From: an uncultured Clostridia bacterium
Lineage (GTDB): Bacteria; Bacillota; Clostridia; Oscillospirales; Ruminococcaceae
Length of the DNA stretch: 64,000 nt
Assembly: GCA_947168885.1 (NCBI GenBank)
Contig: CAMVNQ010000019.1
Location: forward strand, 1-64,000
Direction of reading: 5' to 3'
Every line of letters starts with the position of its first letter. Position 1 is the stretch's first letter. The notes under the pieces were generated by a model, which was given only the letters and a program-made list of their open reading frames with translations, was not told the origin of the DNA and ran no database searches. Shown piece by piece: positions 17,446-27,763 of this stretch. A program made the translations under genes and the position numbers.

Positions 17446-17535
17446 TTGATTTTTTTACCGCAAAAGACTATAATATGATTATCGGTTAGCACTCGGAAGA
17501 TATGAGTGCTAACACTCAATCAAGCGAAGTGCTAA
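17446..17535 (+). promoter_or_regulatory. groESL promoter with CIRCE operator and a second degenerate CIRCE
   Basis: TTGATT (17446-17451) and TATAAT (17469-17474) are spaced by 17 bp. A perfect CIRCE (TTAGCACTC-N9-GAGTGCTAA) lies at 17486-17512, the HrcA operator. A second, imperfect copy (CTAACACTC-N9-AAGTGCTAA, three mismatches) follows at 17509-17535 and overlaps the first right arm. HrcA repression of groESL is well established; the second site is an inference. Confidence 0.93.
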
Positions 17536-17575
17536 AAAGCACATTTGAGTTTGTCAATAATTTTATTTATCATAG

Positions 17576-17911
<336 letters not shown>

Positions 17912-17932
17912 CAGACAGAAGAAAGGAATTGA

Positions 17933-19576
<1,644 letters not shown>

Positions 19577-19603
19577 TAAGCACGTCATTTACAGTACAGA
19601 AAG

Positions 19604-19640
19604 AAACAGCAGATTCGGAAGTTCCGGATCTGCTGTTTTT
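19604..19640 (+). terminator. groESL intrinsic terminator
   Basis: An inverted repeat (ACAGCAGAT...ATCTGCTGT, extended inward by CGGAA/TTCCG) is followed by TTTTT. Confidence 0.85.
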
Positions 19641-19654
19641 GGATTCAGACAGAT

Positions 19655-19686
19655 AAAAAAGTTCCTCCGGACAGAACCGGAGGAAC
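19655..19686 (-). terminator. Terminator of the cmk-plsC-ispH/S1 operon
   Basis: A perfect 10-bp stem (GTTCCTCCGG) with a 6-nt loop is followed on the (-) strand by TTTTTT (19655-19660). Confidence 0.9.
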
Positions 19687-19699
19687 CTGAGCAATTCAA

Positions 19700-21688
19700 T
19701 TATTCTTCGGAAGCTTCCTCTTCGTCATCAGCAGCATCGCCGCCGTCAAGAAGAGCCTTTATGGAGAGGCTTACTCTCGACTTCTCTTCGTCGATCTCTG
19801 TGATCTTAGCTTCAACTATCTGACCTACGGAAAGAACCTTAGATACATCGGTAACTCTCTCAAGAGAGATCTGCGAGATGTGGATAAGGCCGTCAACACC
19901 GGGGATGATCTGTGCGAAAGCACCGAAAGGTGTGATAGAAACTATCTGTACCTTTACTACATCGTCGATAGCGAACTCGTTCATGAACTTTGTCCACGGG
20001 TTATCCTCGGGCTTCTTAGCTGTGAGAGAAACTCTCTTCTTCTCGGGATCAAAGCTCTTTACTGTAACTTCGAGCTTGTCACCGATAGCAACTACCTCTT
20101 TCGGATGCTTTACTCTGTTCCATGTGAGCTCAGTGAGGTGAACCATTCCGTCAACACCGCCGAGGTCAACGAATACGCCATAGCTCTCCATTGACTTTAC
20201 TTCGCCGATGAACTTCTTGCCCACTTCAAGCTCTTCCCAGAACTTAGCCTTAACAGCATCGGTAGCTTCTCTCTCCGAAGCCTTGATAGAGCCGACAACT
20301 CTGCCTCTGCCCTCGTTTACTTCGATTACCTTGAAGCCGACTTCCTTCTTGAGGATGTCCTCAAGCTTGCCGTTTCTCGGTACACCGGACTGGGAAGCGG
20401 GTACGAATACTCTTGCGCCGTCCTCACTTGTTACGATAACACCGCCCTTAACGACTGCGGTAACTGTGCCCTTGACAGTGCTGTTCTCTTCTTTGGCCTT
20501 GAGTATCTTCTCCATGCCTGCCTGTGCATCGACCTGCTTCTTGGAGAGGTACACGAAACCGTCTGCGTCGTTTACCTTAGTAACGATACAGTCGATAACG
20601 TCGCCAACCTTTACAACATCTTCAGGCGTAAGGTTAGGATTTGCGGAGAGCTCTTCGGCGGGTATGTAACCCGACTGCTTGATACCAATATCTACAACGG
20701 CCTCCGTCTTATTTACAGCAACAACGGTAGCCTTGACCCTGTTCCCTGCATACGCCCTCACTCTGGGCATTTGATCGATGGCAGCCATAAACTCTGCGTC
20801 TACAGCTTCATCTTTGATGATCTCGCTCATAATATTATGAACCTCCTTAATTATATATGCAGGGGTCGAAGCTCCTGCTGTAATTCCTATTTTAACATCG
20901 TTATAAGATGATATTAGGCTTATAAGAGCGCTTCTATGCTCTTTTTCAAGCTGTGCGGCGTTCTCGGTGAAGAATGTCCGGCAATTCGCCGCGCATATAT
21001 CGGCAAGCTTCCGCGAATTACTGCTGTGTGCTCCGCCGATGACTATCATTGCGTCACACTGCTGTGACAAAGCAGCAGCTTCTTCCTGCCTGTTAATAGT
21101 AGCTCTACATATTGTATCAAAAATTTTTACGTTTGTATAGTGTTTTTTTATAATTTTTTGTAAATCTGTCCATTTGCACATATCAAACGTAGTTTGAACC
21201 ACAACATTTAGCGATTTTGCACCGAAATTTTTATCCGATTTTATGAGTTCATTTAGTTCATTTTCGTCGTTGACTGCTCTGATGTCTCCGTTGGCAAAAC
21301 CGAGGATCCCGACTACCTCGGGGTGTTTTTTATCGCCGACGACGAGAGTGTCGCTTCCGTCGCGTGAATTTTCATCAACGATCTTATGTATGCGGTCAAC
21401 GTAAGGGCAGGTCGCGTCGATACATACGAGTCCGAGCTCTGCGATATGGTCATAAACGCTTCTTGCCGCGCCGTGACTTCGTATTATTATGCAGCCGTTC
21501 GCTTCCTCCGGACTTTCAACAGGTATCACACCGTGTTTCCGAAGTGTTTCGACCGCGTCGTTGTTGTGTATGAGCTGACCGAGAGTATATACCGTTCCGC
21601 GTTCTGATGCGGCTTTTTCCGCTATCTCACAGGCGCGCTTCACACCGAAGCAGAATCCCGCGGTCTCAGCCGTTATTATCTGCATCAT
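19700..21688 (-). CDS. ispH: Bifunctional IspH (HMBPP reductase) / ribosomal protein S1-like fusion
   Basis: This protein of about 662 aa has an N-terminal IspH domain (residues 1 to about 285) with the three cluster Cys in GFCFGVKRA, DATCPYV and TICRAT, plus the HGAARSVY and SSNSRKL motifs. Four S1 RNA-binding domains follow (about 325-650, e.g. GYIPAEELS, GMVHLTELTW, GLIHISQISLERV) and an acidic tail (DDEEEASEE). IspH makes IPP/DMAPP in the MEP pathway. This fusion is known in Clostridia. The start at 21688 has GAGGAG 7 nt upstream and overlaps the end of plsC. Confidence 0.95.
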   Translation of the reverse strand: MMQIITAETAGFCFGVKRACEIAEKAASERGTVYTLGQLIHNNDAVETLRKHGVIPVESPEEANGCIIIRSHGAARSVYDHIAELGLVCIDATCPYVDRIHKIVDENSRDGSDTLVVGDKKHPEVVGILGFANGDIRAVNDENELNELIKSDKNFGAKSLNVVVQTTFDMCKWTDLQKIIKKHYTNVKIFDTICRATINRQEEAAALSQQCDAMIVIGGAHSSNSRKLADICAANCRTFFTENAAQLEKEHRSALISLISSYNDVKIGITAGASTPAYIIKEVHNIMSEIIKDEAVDAEFMAAIDQMPRVRAYAGNRVKATVVAVNKTEAVVDIGIKQSGYIPAEELSANPNLTPEDVVKVGDVIDCIVTKVNDADGFVYLSKKQVDAQAGMEKILKAKEENSTVKGTVTAVVKGGVIVTSEDGARVFVPASQSGVPRNGKLEDILKKEVGFKVIEVNEGRGRVVGSIKASEREATDAVKAKFWEELEVGKKFIGEVKSMESYGVFVDLGGVDGMVHLTELTWNRVKHPKEVVAIGDKLEVTVKSFDPEKKRVSLTAKKPEDNPWTKFMNEFAIDDVVKVQIVSITPFGAFAQIIPGVDGLIHISQISLERVTDVSKVLSVGQIVEAKITEIDEEKSRVSLSIKALLDGGDAADDEEEASEE

Positions 21689-22328
21689 TTGTGGGCTCCT
21701 CGGTCTTTTTCTTTTCGGGGAGAGGTTCTCCCGCAGCGTCATAGATCTCTTTCTGGAGCCGCGCGAGCTCATCGCCTATACGCTTTGCAGATTTACGCAT
21801 ACTATGCCTGTCATCTTCGTCAATGTGGACATCTTCGGGCGGGATAAGCTTACCGATATTCGCGGTAACGTGCTTGCGTCCCTTGCCGGTGTAGCGCAGG
21901 CATACCGGCAGGATAGGAGCATTCGCTGTCGAAGCGATAAGTATTACACCGGATTTCATTCTTCCGAGAGTACCGTCTTTTGAGCGCGTTCCCTCGGGGA
22001 AGATCACAAGTATCCTGTTTTTCTGCACAGCCTCGACTGACATCCGTATCGGAGCATCATCGCCGGAGCCGCGTGTTACAGGGAATGCCCCGCAGTGGGT
22101 GATGACGAAGGTCACAAAGCCGTTCTTATGAAAAAGTTCTTCCTTTGCCATAAAGGAGAATTTCCCGCGTATAAACGTTGCTACCATAGGAGGGTCGAGG
22201 TTTGAAAGGTGGTTACAGGCTATTATGTATCCGCCTTTCAGGTCGGGGATATTTTCCTTATGCATGACCGTTATCTTGAATTTTATGTGGAAAACTATCG
22301 AAAGAAGTTTTCTTAAAAGCATATACAT
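21666..22328 (-). CDS. plsC: 1-acyl-sn-glycerol-3-phosphate acyltransferase (PlsC family)
   Basis: This 220-aa protein has the catalytic HX4D motif NHLSNLD near residue 39, the PFVTRGSG-like block (GAFPVTRGSGD) and FPEGTRSKDG. A hydrophobic N terminus gives membrane association. It makes phosphatidic acid from lysophosphatidate. The C-terminal Lys/Glu-rich tail is disordered. It lies between cmk and ispH/S1 in the classic clostridial order and overlaps the latter by 23 bp. Confidence 0.93.
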   Translation of the reverse strand: MYMLLRKLLSIVFHIKFKITVMHKENIPDLKGGYIIACNHLSNLDPPMVATFIRGKFSFMAKEELFHKNGFVTFVITHCGAFPVTRGSGDDAPIRMSVEAVQKNRILVIFPEGTRSKDGTLGRMKSGVILIASTANAPILPVCLRYTGKGRKHVTANIGKLIPPEDVHIDEDDRHSMRKSAKRIGDELARLQKEIYDAAGEPLPEKKKTEEPTNDADNNG

Positions 22329-22345
22329 AGCTTATCTGCCTGTCC

Positions 22346-23026
22346 TTATAAAAGCTTTCCGAGCTTATCCGCAAGTCCGGTCACACGCGCAACGGTCTGC
22401 TCAAAATCAAGTTCCGATGTATCAAGGAGCACTGCGTCCTCTGCTTGTACGAGTGGAGCTTCCTTGCGGTGCATATCGTTATAGTCGCGTTTGTTCAGAT
22501 CGGCGAGCACCTCATCGAATGTGATGTCGGTGCCTTTGGCTTTAAGCTCGTCATATCGACGTTTTGCACGTATTTCGGGTTTCGCGGTGATGAATATTTT
22601 CAGATCAGCATTCGGGAGAACTACCGTACCTATGTCTCTTCCGTCCATTATTACACTGTTGTTCGCCGCAAGCTCACGCTGTCGTCCGAGAAGAAAGGCA
22701 CGCACCGACGCGAGTGCCGAAACTGCGCTTGCCGCCATACTGATGCTGTTCTCTCTTATCGCTTCGGAGACATCCTCTCCGTTTACAATAACGTGCTGAA
22801 CGCCGTCAACAAGCGTTATCTCAAGCTTAAGACCGTCGTTGAGGAGCTTTGCTATTTCCGCTTCGTTCTCCGGCTTTATATCAACGCCGTTTCTGACGCA
22901 GAACAACGCACACGCGCGGTACATAGCACCTGTATCGACATAGATTATCCCGAGCCGTTTTGCGCATTCTCTCGCAACTGTGCTTTTTCCCGCACCTACG
23001 GGTCCGTCGACAGCAATGTTGATCAT
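22346..23026 (-). CDS. cmk: Cytidylate kinase
   Basis: This 226-aa protein has the P-loop DGPVGAGKS, the CMP-binding region YVDTGAMYRA and MDGRDIGTVVLPNADLKIFITA, the textbook Cmk motif. It phosphorylates CMP/dCMP. The start at 23026 is chosen because GGAGAGGAG precedes it; an upstream in-frame codon at 23050 lacks a site. First gene of the cmk-plsC-ispH/S1 operon, with a promoter at 23063-23091. Confidence 0.95.
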   Translation of the reverse strand: MINIAVDGPVGAGKSTVARECAKRLGIIYVDTGAMYRACALFCVRNGVDIKPENEAEIAKLLNDGLKLEITLVDGVQHVIVNGEDVSEAIRENSISMAASAVSALASVRAFLLGRQRELAANNSVIMDGRDIGTVVLPNADLKIFITAKPEIRAKRRYDELKAKGTDITFDEVLADLNKRDYNDMHRKEAPLVQAEDAVLLDTSELDFEQTVARVTGLADKLGKLL

Positions 23027-23062
23027 AGCTTTCTCCTCTCCGAAACACACTTCACGGATAAT

Positions 23063-23091
23063 ATTATACCATATTTTCAGAAAAATATCAA
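23063..23091 (-). promoter_or_regulatory. SigA promoter for the cmk operon
   Basis: On the (-) strand TTGATA (23091-23086) and TATAAT (23068-23063) are spaced by 17 bp, about 40 bp upstream of cmk. The MITE lies just upstream of the -35. Confidence 0.75.
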
Positions 23092-23125
23092 CACTTTTCA
23101 GAAAGTTTTCTGAGTATTATATTCA

Positions 23126-23282
23126 GGGAACCTCTAAAAACCCATTTGAGAGAAAAAGAGCTACTTGCACCGATAGCTGCGTCAAGCCTCCTCACCGTGC
23201 GCCAGCACGCTTTCGGAGCCTCTCCTTGCTCTCGGCACAATTATCTCATTTTCTCTTTTCAAAGCGGTTTTTAGAGGTGCCC
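23126..23282 (-). mobile_element. MITE-like 157-bp inverted-repeat element, copy 2
   Basis: By eye this is the exact reverse complement of 3100-3256. It is flanked by TTCA at 23122-23125 and 23283-23286, a clear 4-bp target-site duplication. It lies between the cmk promoter and the terminator of the next gene, 20 kb from copy 1. Complete identity indicates recent movement. Confidence 0.9.
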
Positions 23283-23304
23283 TTCATAAATTTACAGCAG
23301 GAAA

Positions 23305-23340
23305 CATTGTCTCCTCCCGCATAAGCGGGAGAAGGCAATG
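23305..23340 (-). terminator. Terminator of the DUF11-type gene
   Basis: A 16-nt stem (CATTGTCTCCTCCCGC paired with its near complement, ATAA loop) lies directly downstream of the (-) strand gene and is followed by TTTCC. Confidence 0.7.
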
Positions 23341-23355
23341 TCTGACATACTGTTT

Positions 23356-24195
23356 TCAGATCGTTCCTGTAACGGTGACCGTTGCTGTTCCCGGGATAAC
23401 CGTATAAGCTCCTGTAACCGGGTCCTGTGTGAACTGCGCGGCAGGAACGGTGAACGCGCCCGTGTTCGTCTCGAACTCACCAGTCGTCTCGCTGTAAATG
23501 AAGTCCGTTGTCTGTGCGGCAGCACCGTCGATTCCGACAGTTATGCTCTTAAGCACAGGGGTGAACGTATCGCCGATCACAGCTCCGCTTTCCGCAGTAT
23601 TGCCTGTGTTCTGTATCAGGAACGTGTAGGTTATCTGCTCGTTCTCTGCGACCTCGGCAGGGCTTAAAGCTTTGTTTATCGAAAGCAGAGCTTCGTTTGC
23701 CGCAGGAACAGTTGCACTCGCGGTAACAGAGGGGGCTCCCGTTCCGTCAACGGTCACTGTATTGGTGATCTCCGAACCAGCGTCGAGCGGTGCGAACTCG
23801 TTTACGGCTGCCTGATAGATTATGACTGCGTCGCCGCCGGCGGGAACAGTGATACCGGATATTACGAGCGTCGTTCCGCCGGTCGCAGCGGGCGAGGGTC
23901 TCAGAACACCGTCCGCGAAATACTGCACCGAGCCGTCAACGTACGTGAGCGGCACGAGCGTCGTTGTTCCGAAATCGTACCCGCCAAGATCGTCGGTTAT
24001 CGTAACATCGGTGAGCGGCACAGTGCCGCTGTTTACAAGAGATACGGCGTAGGTGAGCGTTTCACCGGCGCTGTACGAGCCGGAAACCGCTGTCTTTGCC
24101 GCAGAAAGCACCTCAGCTATCTCGCCGGTGACGATATTCGAGCTTACGGTGATGTTTTTATATGAAAGGGTCGCCTGATTAGTGAATGATGCCAT
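23356..24195 (-). CDS. DUF11/conserved-repeat-domain protein
   Basis: This 279-aa Thr/Val/Ala-rich beta-sandwich protein has two DUF11-like repeats: residues about 33-165 (GETLTYAVSLVNSGTVPLTDVTITDDL) shortened in key positions to NSGT and TDDL, and about 170-279 (ITYTFLIQNTGNTAES). Such repeats usually occur in surface proteins, but this one starts MASFTNQATLSYKN with no signal peptide, anchor or sorting motif. It may be secreted by another route or be a structural capsid/spore-like protein. The start has AAGGAGG. Confidence 0.8.
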   Translation of the reverse strand: MASFTNQATLSYKNITVSSNIVTGEIAEVLSAAKTAVSGSYSAGETLTYAVSLVNSGTVPLTDVTITDDLGGYDFGTTTLVPLTYVDGSVQYFADGVLRPSPAATGGTTLVISGITVPAGGDAVIIYQAAVNEFAPLDAGSEITNTVTVDGTGAPSVTASATVPAANEALLSINKALSPAEVAENEQITYTFLIQNTGNTAESGAVIGDTFTPVLKSITVGIDGAAAQTTDFIYSETTGEFETNTGAFTVPAAQFTQDPVTGAYTVIPGTATVTVTGTI

Positions 24196-24269
24196 TGCTT
24201 TTTCCTCCTTGATGTTTTGTGTGGAGCATACCCCACACTGCATTATATGCGGGAAGGAAAAAGCTGACA

Positions 24270-24300
24270 CAAAAACACCCCGCAACGAATTGCGGGGTGT
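24270..24300 (-). terminator. fba terminator
   Basis: A perfect 11-bp stem (ACACCCCGCAA, CGAA loop) is followed on the (-) strand by TTTTTG, just after the fba stop. Confidence 0.9.
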
Positions 24301-24327
24301 GATCCTGTATTATGCCTTTCAGACCGA

Positions 24328-25191
24328 TCAAGCCTTGCCGACAGAACCGAAGAGTTCCATCTTTTCCTTGACTGTAGCCTTGATAGCGTCGAAGCCGGGA
24401 GCGAGAAGCTTTCTCGGGTCGAAGCCCTTGCCCTGCAGATCCTTGCCTTCTTCGATGTACTTTCTTGTAGCTTCCTGGAAAGCGAGCTGGCACTCGGTAT
24501 TAACGTTGATCTTCGCAACGCCGAGAGAGATAGCCTTCTTGATCTGGTCTGCGGGGATACCTGTACCGCCGTGGAGTACGAGCGGCATATCGCCTACCTT
24601 AGCCTTTATAGCTTCGAGAGTAGAGAAGCTTAAACCGGGCCAGTTTGCGGGGTACTTGCCGTGGATATTACCGATACCTGCTGCGAGCATTGTAACGCCG
24701 AGATCAGCGATCTTCTTGCACTCGTCGGGATCAGCGCATTCGCCCTGTCCGATAACGCCGTCCTCTTCGCCGCCGATAGCGCCGACTTCAGCCTCAAGAG
24801 AGAGACCGAGAACGTCACAGGTATTTACGAGAGCTGTGGTCTTAGCGAAGTTCTCTTCGAACGGGAGGTGAGAACCGTCGAACATTATAGACGAGAAACC
24901 TGCGTTGATGCAAGCCTTTGCGCCCTCAAATGTACCGTGGTCGAGGTGAAGAGCGACCGGAACAGTTATCTTTAATGTCTCGATCATACCCTTTGTCATG
25001 CCTACTACGGTGTTGAAGCCGCACATATACTTTCCTGCGCCCTCGGAAACACCGAGGATAACGGGAGAGTTGAGCTCCTGAGCTGTGAGGAGGATAGCCT
25101 TTGTCCATTCAAGGTTGTTGATGTTGAACTGACCGACTGCGTACTTGCCGTCACGAGCCTTGTTCAGCATATCTTTTGCAGATACTAACAT
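24328..25191 (-). CDS. fba: Class II fructose-bisphosphate aldolase
   Basis: This 287-aa zinc aldolase has LHLDHGTFEGAKACINAGF with the zinc-binding His and catalytic Asp, SSIMFDGSHLPFEEN, LEAEVGAIGGEED, GNIHGKY and LVLHGGTGIPADQI followed by the KINVNTE phosphate site. It cleaves fructose-1,6-bisphosphate in glycolysis. The start at 25191 is selected because the GAAAGGAAG site overlaps the longer frame's first codons. Single-gene transcription unit: own promoter (25232-25260) and terminator. Confidence 0.96.
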   Translation of the reverse strand: MLVSAKDMLNKARDGKYAVGQFNINNLEWTKAILLTAQELNSPVILGVSEGAGKYMCGFNTVVGMTKGMIETLKITVPVALHLDHGTFEGAKACINAGFSSIMFDGSHLPFEENFAKTTALVNTCDVLGLSLEAEVGAIGGEEDGVIGQGECADPDECKKIADLGVTMLAAGIGNIHGKYPANWPGLSFSTLEAIKAKVGDMPLVLHGGTGIPADQIKKAISLGVAKINVNTECQLAFQEATRKYIEEGKDLQGKGFDPRKLLAPGFDAIKATVKEKMELFGSVGKA

Positions 25192-25231
25192 ATTTTGGGT
25201 ACTTCCTTTCAAAGAAATTTTTTACAGATAT

Positions 25232-25260
25232 ATTCTATCACATTTTGCCTGAAATTGCAA
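25232..25260 (-). promoter_or_regulatory. SigA promoter for fba
   Basis: (-) strand TTGCAA (25260-25255) and TAGAAT (25237-25232) with 17-bp spacing lie about 40 bp upstream of fba. Confidence 0.7.
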
Positions 25261-25343
25261 GAGATATTTTACATTTTCGGCAAAATAAGTTAGCAGACGC
25301 TATTTCGGCCGGCGGCTTACGGGAACGGATAATGAAAGCCGTG

Positions 25344-27002
25344 TCATATCCCGTTTCTGCCCAGCATATCGGTTATGCTGCGAAGTCCGTCTATCGTGGC
25401 GGTCTTGCGGGTCTGGGCCCGCGGAACACTTCCGAGCGTCGTCACGTTATCCGCGAGCTGACGCAGCGTAGATGATACACGCTCATTCACGGGGTCAGAG
25501 CTTTTCGCACGGATATTGGCAGACTGCATAAGAAGAAGAAGCCGCGTGTATTCCATACCGCAAAACTCGGTATAACGAACGACATTTTCGGGGGAAATGC
25601 GGTCATCGTGATGCATTATCATAAACAGTACGCGCTCTTTAAGAGCATCGTCCGCTTCATAGTCCTCAAACACATCGCGTGCGAGCATAACGCCGCGTTC
25701 GGAATGACCGTAGTATGTCATATAATCGCCGCGGTCGGCAGCGCAGTCATACTTGCCTATCGAATGGAGCAGCAGCGCGAGTCTCACCGCATAGTCAGGG
25801 AACGCATATCCCACAGCTTTTGCCGTATGCTCGTAAAGCGTGTATTCCTGATAATCGCTCTTCTGGTCGAAATCGTATTCGGCGCGGAGCACAGGGAAAA
25901 TGCGGAAGATGACCTCCTTGAAATTGAGCAGCGTGTCGGTTATCCTTCGCCCGAGGATTATACGCCTGAAGTAGCGTGACAATTCCGCCGGCATTATCAT
26001 ATCGGTCAGCTCGGCATTGTCGTTGATGTTCTTAAGCGTGTATTCGCTAAGTTCGGCCTCCCCGCGCGCGTATTTCTGCATAGCTATCAATATTGTCTCG
26101 GGGTTGTCGCGAAGCGCCGGGATAACGACTTTCGGCACCTGCTCACGGGCTTTTTTCTTCAGCTTCGACTGCTCGTCTTCAAGCCGCTCGTAGATCTCTT
26201 CGTCGATGGCTTTCAGTACTGTCTTTTCCTCTGATATGCAGGCAAGTCCGCCGAACGGGTCATATATACCCGCATAAGGATTATACGCCACGGTCTCCGA
26301 TGTGAACGTGCGGCGGTGAAGATCCTCGTCGATCGTTTTGCAGTATATCGGTCTGCCGTTCCCGTCGATGCGTGAGCGGTACGGCGCAACGGATATACCC
26401 ATTCCTCCGTTTATAATGATGAGCTCGCCGCGTGAGAGCAGGTCCTCGCGCGTCTTGAAACGCTCGTCAAATATGGCGATTATACGGTCGAGAGATGCGT
26501 TGCAGGCAATATCGAAGTCCATTACGCGCTCGCCGAGATACATCATATTGACACACTCGCCGACGAGGTAGCTCGTATAAGTGTGTTCCTTAAGTATGTC
26601 GATTATCTCCATGACCGAGAGCGGAACATCAAGCGTGACCGTGTTGTCGCCCTTGGGAGGCTCGCTTGAGAACTCGACCGGCGGTCCGGAGGGTTCATCG
26701 GCGGGTATCATACGGACAGGGACCGCGGTCTTCTCCGGTGTCCTTTCCTGCACAGAAGGCATTTCCTGTTTCGGGGCACCGAACCCGTTCTCCCTCACGG
26801 GCGGTCTCTGCGGCATTACCGGCGGCGTATCGACGAACTCATCGAATTCGTCGTCATCATCGTCAAACTCGTCATATTCGCCGTGATCGCCGTATATATC
26901 GTCCTCTATATATTCCTCATAATCCTCGTAGCCGTATTCTTCTTCGTCCTCTATATAATCTTCACCGAGTAGGTCGTCAATATCAAACTTTTTCTTTTCC
27001 AC
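25344..27002 (-). CDS. PcnB/CCA-adding-enzyme-like protein with degenerate active site and acidic N terminus
   Basis: This 552-aa protein starts at GTG after AAGGGGG. Residues 1-58 are extremely acidic (EDEEEYGYEDYEEYIEDD and a run of Asp). Residues 60-120 are Pro-rich. A nucleotidyltransferase-like fold begins about residue 127: LVGECVNMMYLG replaces the usual GGxVRDxLLG, while DFDIACNA keeps the DxD pair. An HD-like region follows (LALLLHSIGK, the D of HD replaced by S), with MIMHHDD later. It is first in an operon with a PP-loop ATPase, hflX and galK. It may be a pseudoenzyme or an RNA-binding regulator. Confidence 0.75.
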   Translation of the reverse strand: MEKKKFDIDDLLGEDYIEDEEEYGYEDYEEYIEDDIYGDHGEYDEFDDDDDEFDEFVDTPPVMPQRPPVRENGFGAPKQEMPSVQERTPEKTAVPVRMIPADEPSGPPVEFSSEPPKGDNTVTLDVPLSVMEIIDILKEHTYTSYLVGECVNMMYLGERVMDFDIACNASLDRIIAIFDERFKTREDLLSRGELIIINGGMGISVAPYRSRIDGNGRPIYCKTIDEDLHRRTFTSETVAYNPYAGIYDPFGGLACISEEKTVLKAIDEEIYERLEDEQSKLKKKAREQVPKVVIPALRDNPETILIAMQKYARGEAELSEYTLKNINDNAELTDMIMPAELSRYFRRIILGRRITDTLLNFKEVIFRIFPVLRAEYDFDQKSDYQEYTLYEHTAKAVGYAFPDYAVRLALLLHSIGKYDCAADRGDYMTYYGHSERGVMLARDVFEDYEADDALKERVLFMIMHHDDRISPENVVRYTEFCGMEYTRLLLLMQSANIRAKSSDPVNERVSSTLRQLADNVTTLGSVPRAQTRKTATIDGLRSITDMLGRNGI

Positions 27003-27045
27003 GATCCGACCCCCTTTTTTAGAATGCTTAACTCACAATCACGGA

Positions 27046-27762
27046 TTACTTTCTCCAGCCGTCTATGCCGCTTCTTTCAAGCGCACCGAAAATGCGGTCT
27101 TTAAAGCCCCTGTCGTTTTTCTCCCGTTCGCGGAGCCACAGCTTCATCTCCTCGCGGGAAGTATGCTTGTCCGCGGGGCAAAGCGGTTTTAACGGCGTAA
27201 TTCCGTTTCGGCGGCAGCACGCCAATATATCTTTCTCCGGCGCGAGTATCAGCGGCCGTATCAGAGCCTGCCCGCGGTCGGGATATTCCGTGACCGGTGA
27301 GAAACAGCCTATCCGCCCCTCGTTGAACAGGCACATCATAAATGTCTCGACCACATCGTCGTTGTGATGTCCGAGAGCTATCTTGCTGCAGCCCATATTC
27401 TTTGCTTCATCTATCAGCGCACCGCGCCGCATCTTGGCGCACAGCGAACACGGATTCGGTTCTTTCCGGACATCGAATACGACCTGCGCTATATCTGTCG
27501 GAAGTATGCGGTACTCTATGCCGAGCTGTGCACACATCTCCGTGATATACGAAAAGTCTGTATCGATGCCTCCGAAGCGCATATCCACGCTAAGCGCCTT
27601 TACCGTGAAGCGCTGCTCCGAAAACCGACTGTACGCGGCAAGCGCACGGAGCAGCACGATACTGTCCTTGCCGCCGGAAACACCGACAGCTATAACATCG
27701 CCGTCCGAGATCATTGCATATCTTTCACAGGCTTTTCTCACATATCCAAGTATCTTCTGCAT
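27046..27762 (-). CDS. TtcA-family PP-loop ATPase (tRNA thiolation)
   Basis: This 238-aa protein has the PP-loop motif VGVSGGKDSIVLL, the CxxC NPCSLCAKMRRG and the second region LGHHNDDVVETF typical of TtcA/CTU1-type tRNA 2-thiolation enzymes that bind an Fe-S cluster. TtcA thiolates cytidine 32 in some tRNAs; other members act at U34 or U54, so the exact site is uncertain. The start follows the hflX stop by one base and has no strong site of its own, implying coupling. A longer in-frame start at 27804 would overlap hflX and lacks support. Confidence 0.87.
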   Translation of the reverse strand: MQKILGYVRKACERYAMISDGDVIAVGVSGGKDSIVLLRALAAYSRFSEQRFTVKALSVDMRFGGIDTDFSYITEMCAQLGIEYRILPTDIAQVVFDVRKEPNPCSLCAKMRRGALIDEAKNMGCSKIALGHHNDDVVETFMMCLFNEGRIGCFSPVTEYPDRGQALIRPLILAPEKDILACCRRNGITPLKPLCPADKHTSREEMKLWLREREKNDRGFKDRIFGALERSGIDGWRK

Positions 27763-27763
27763 A

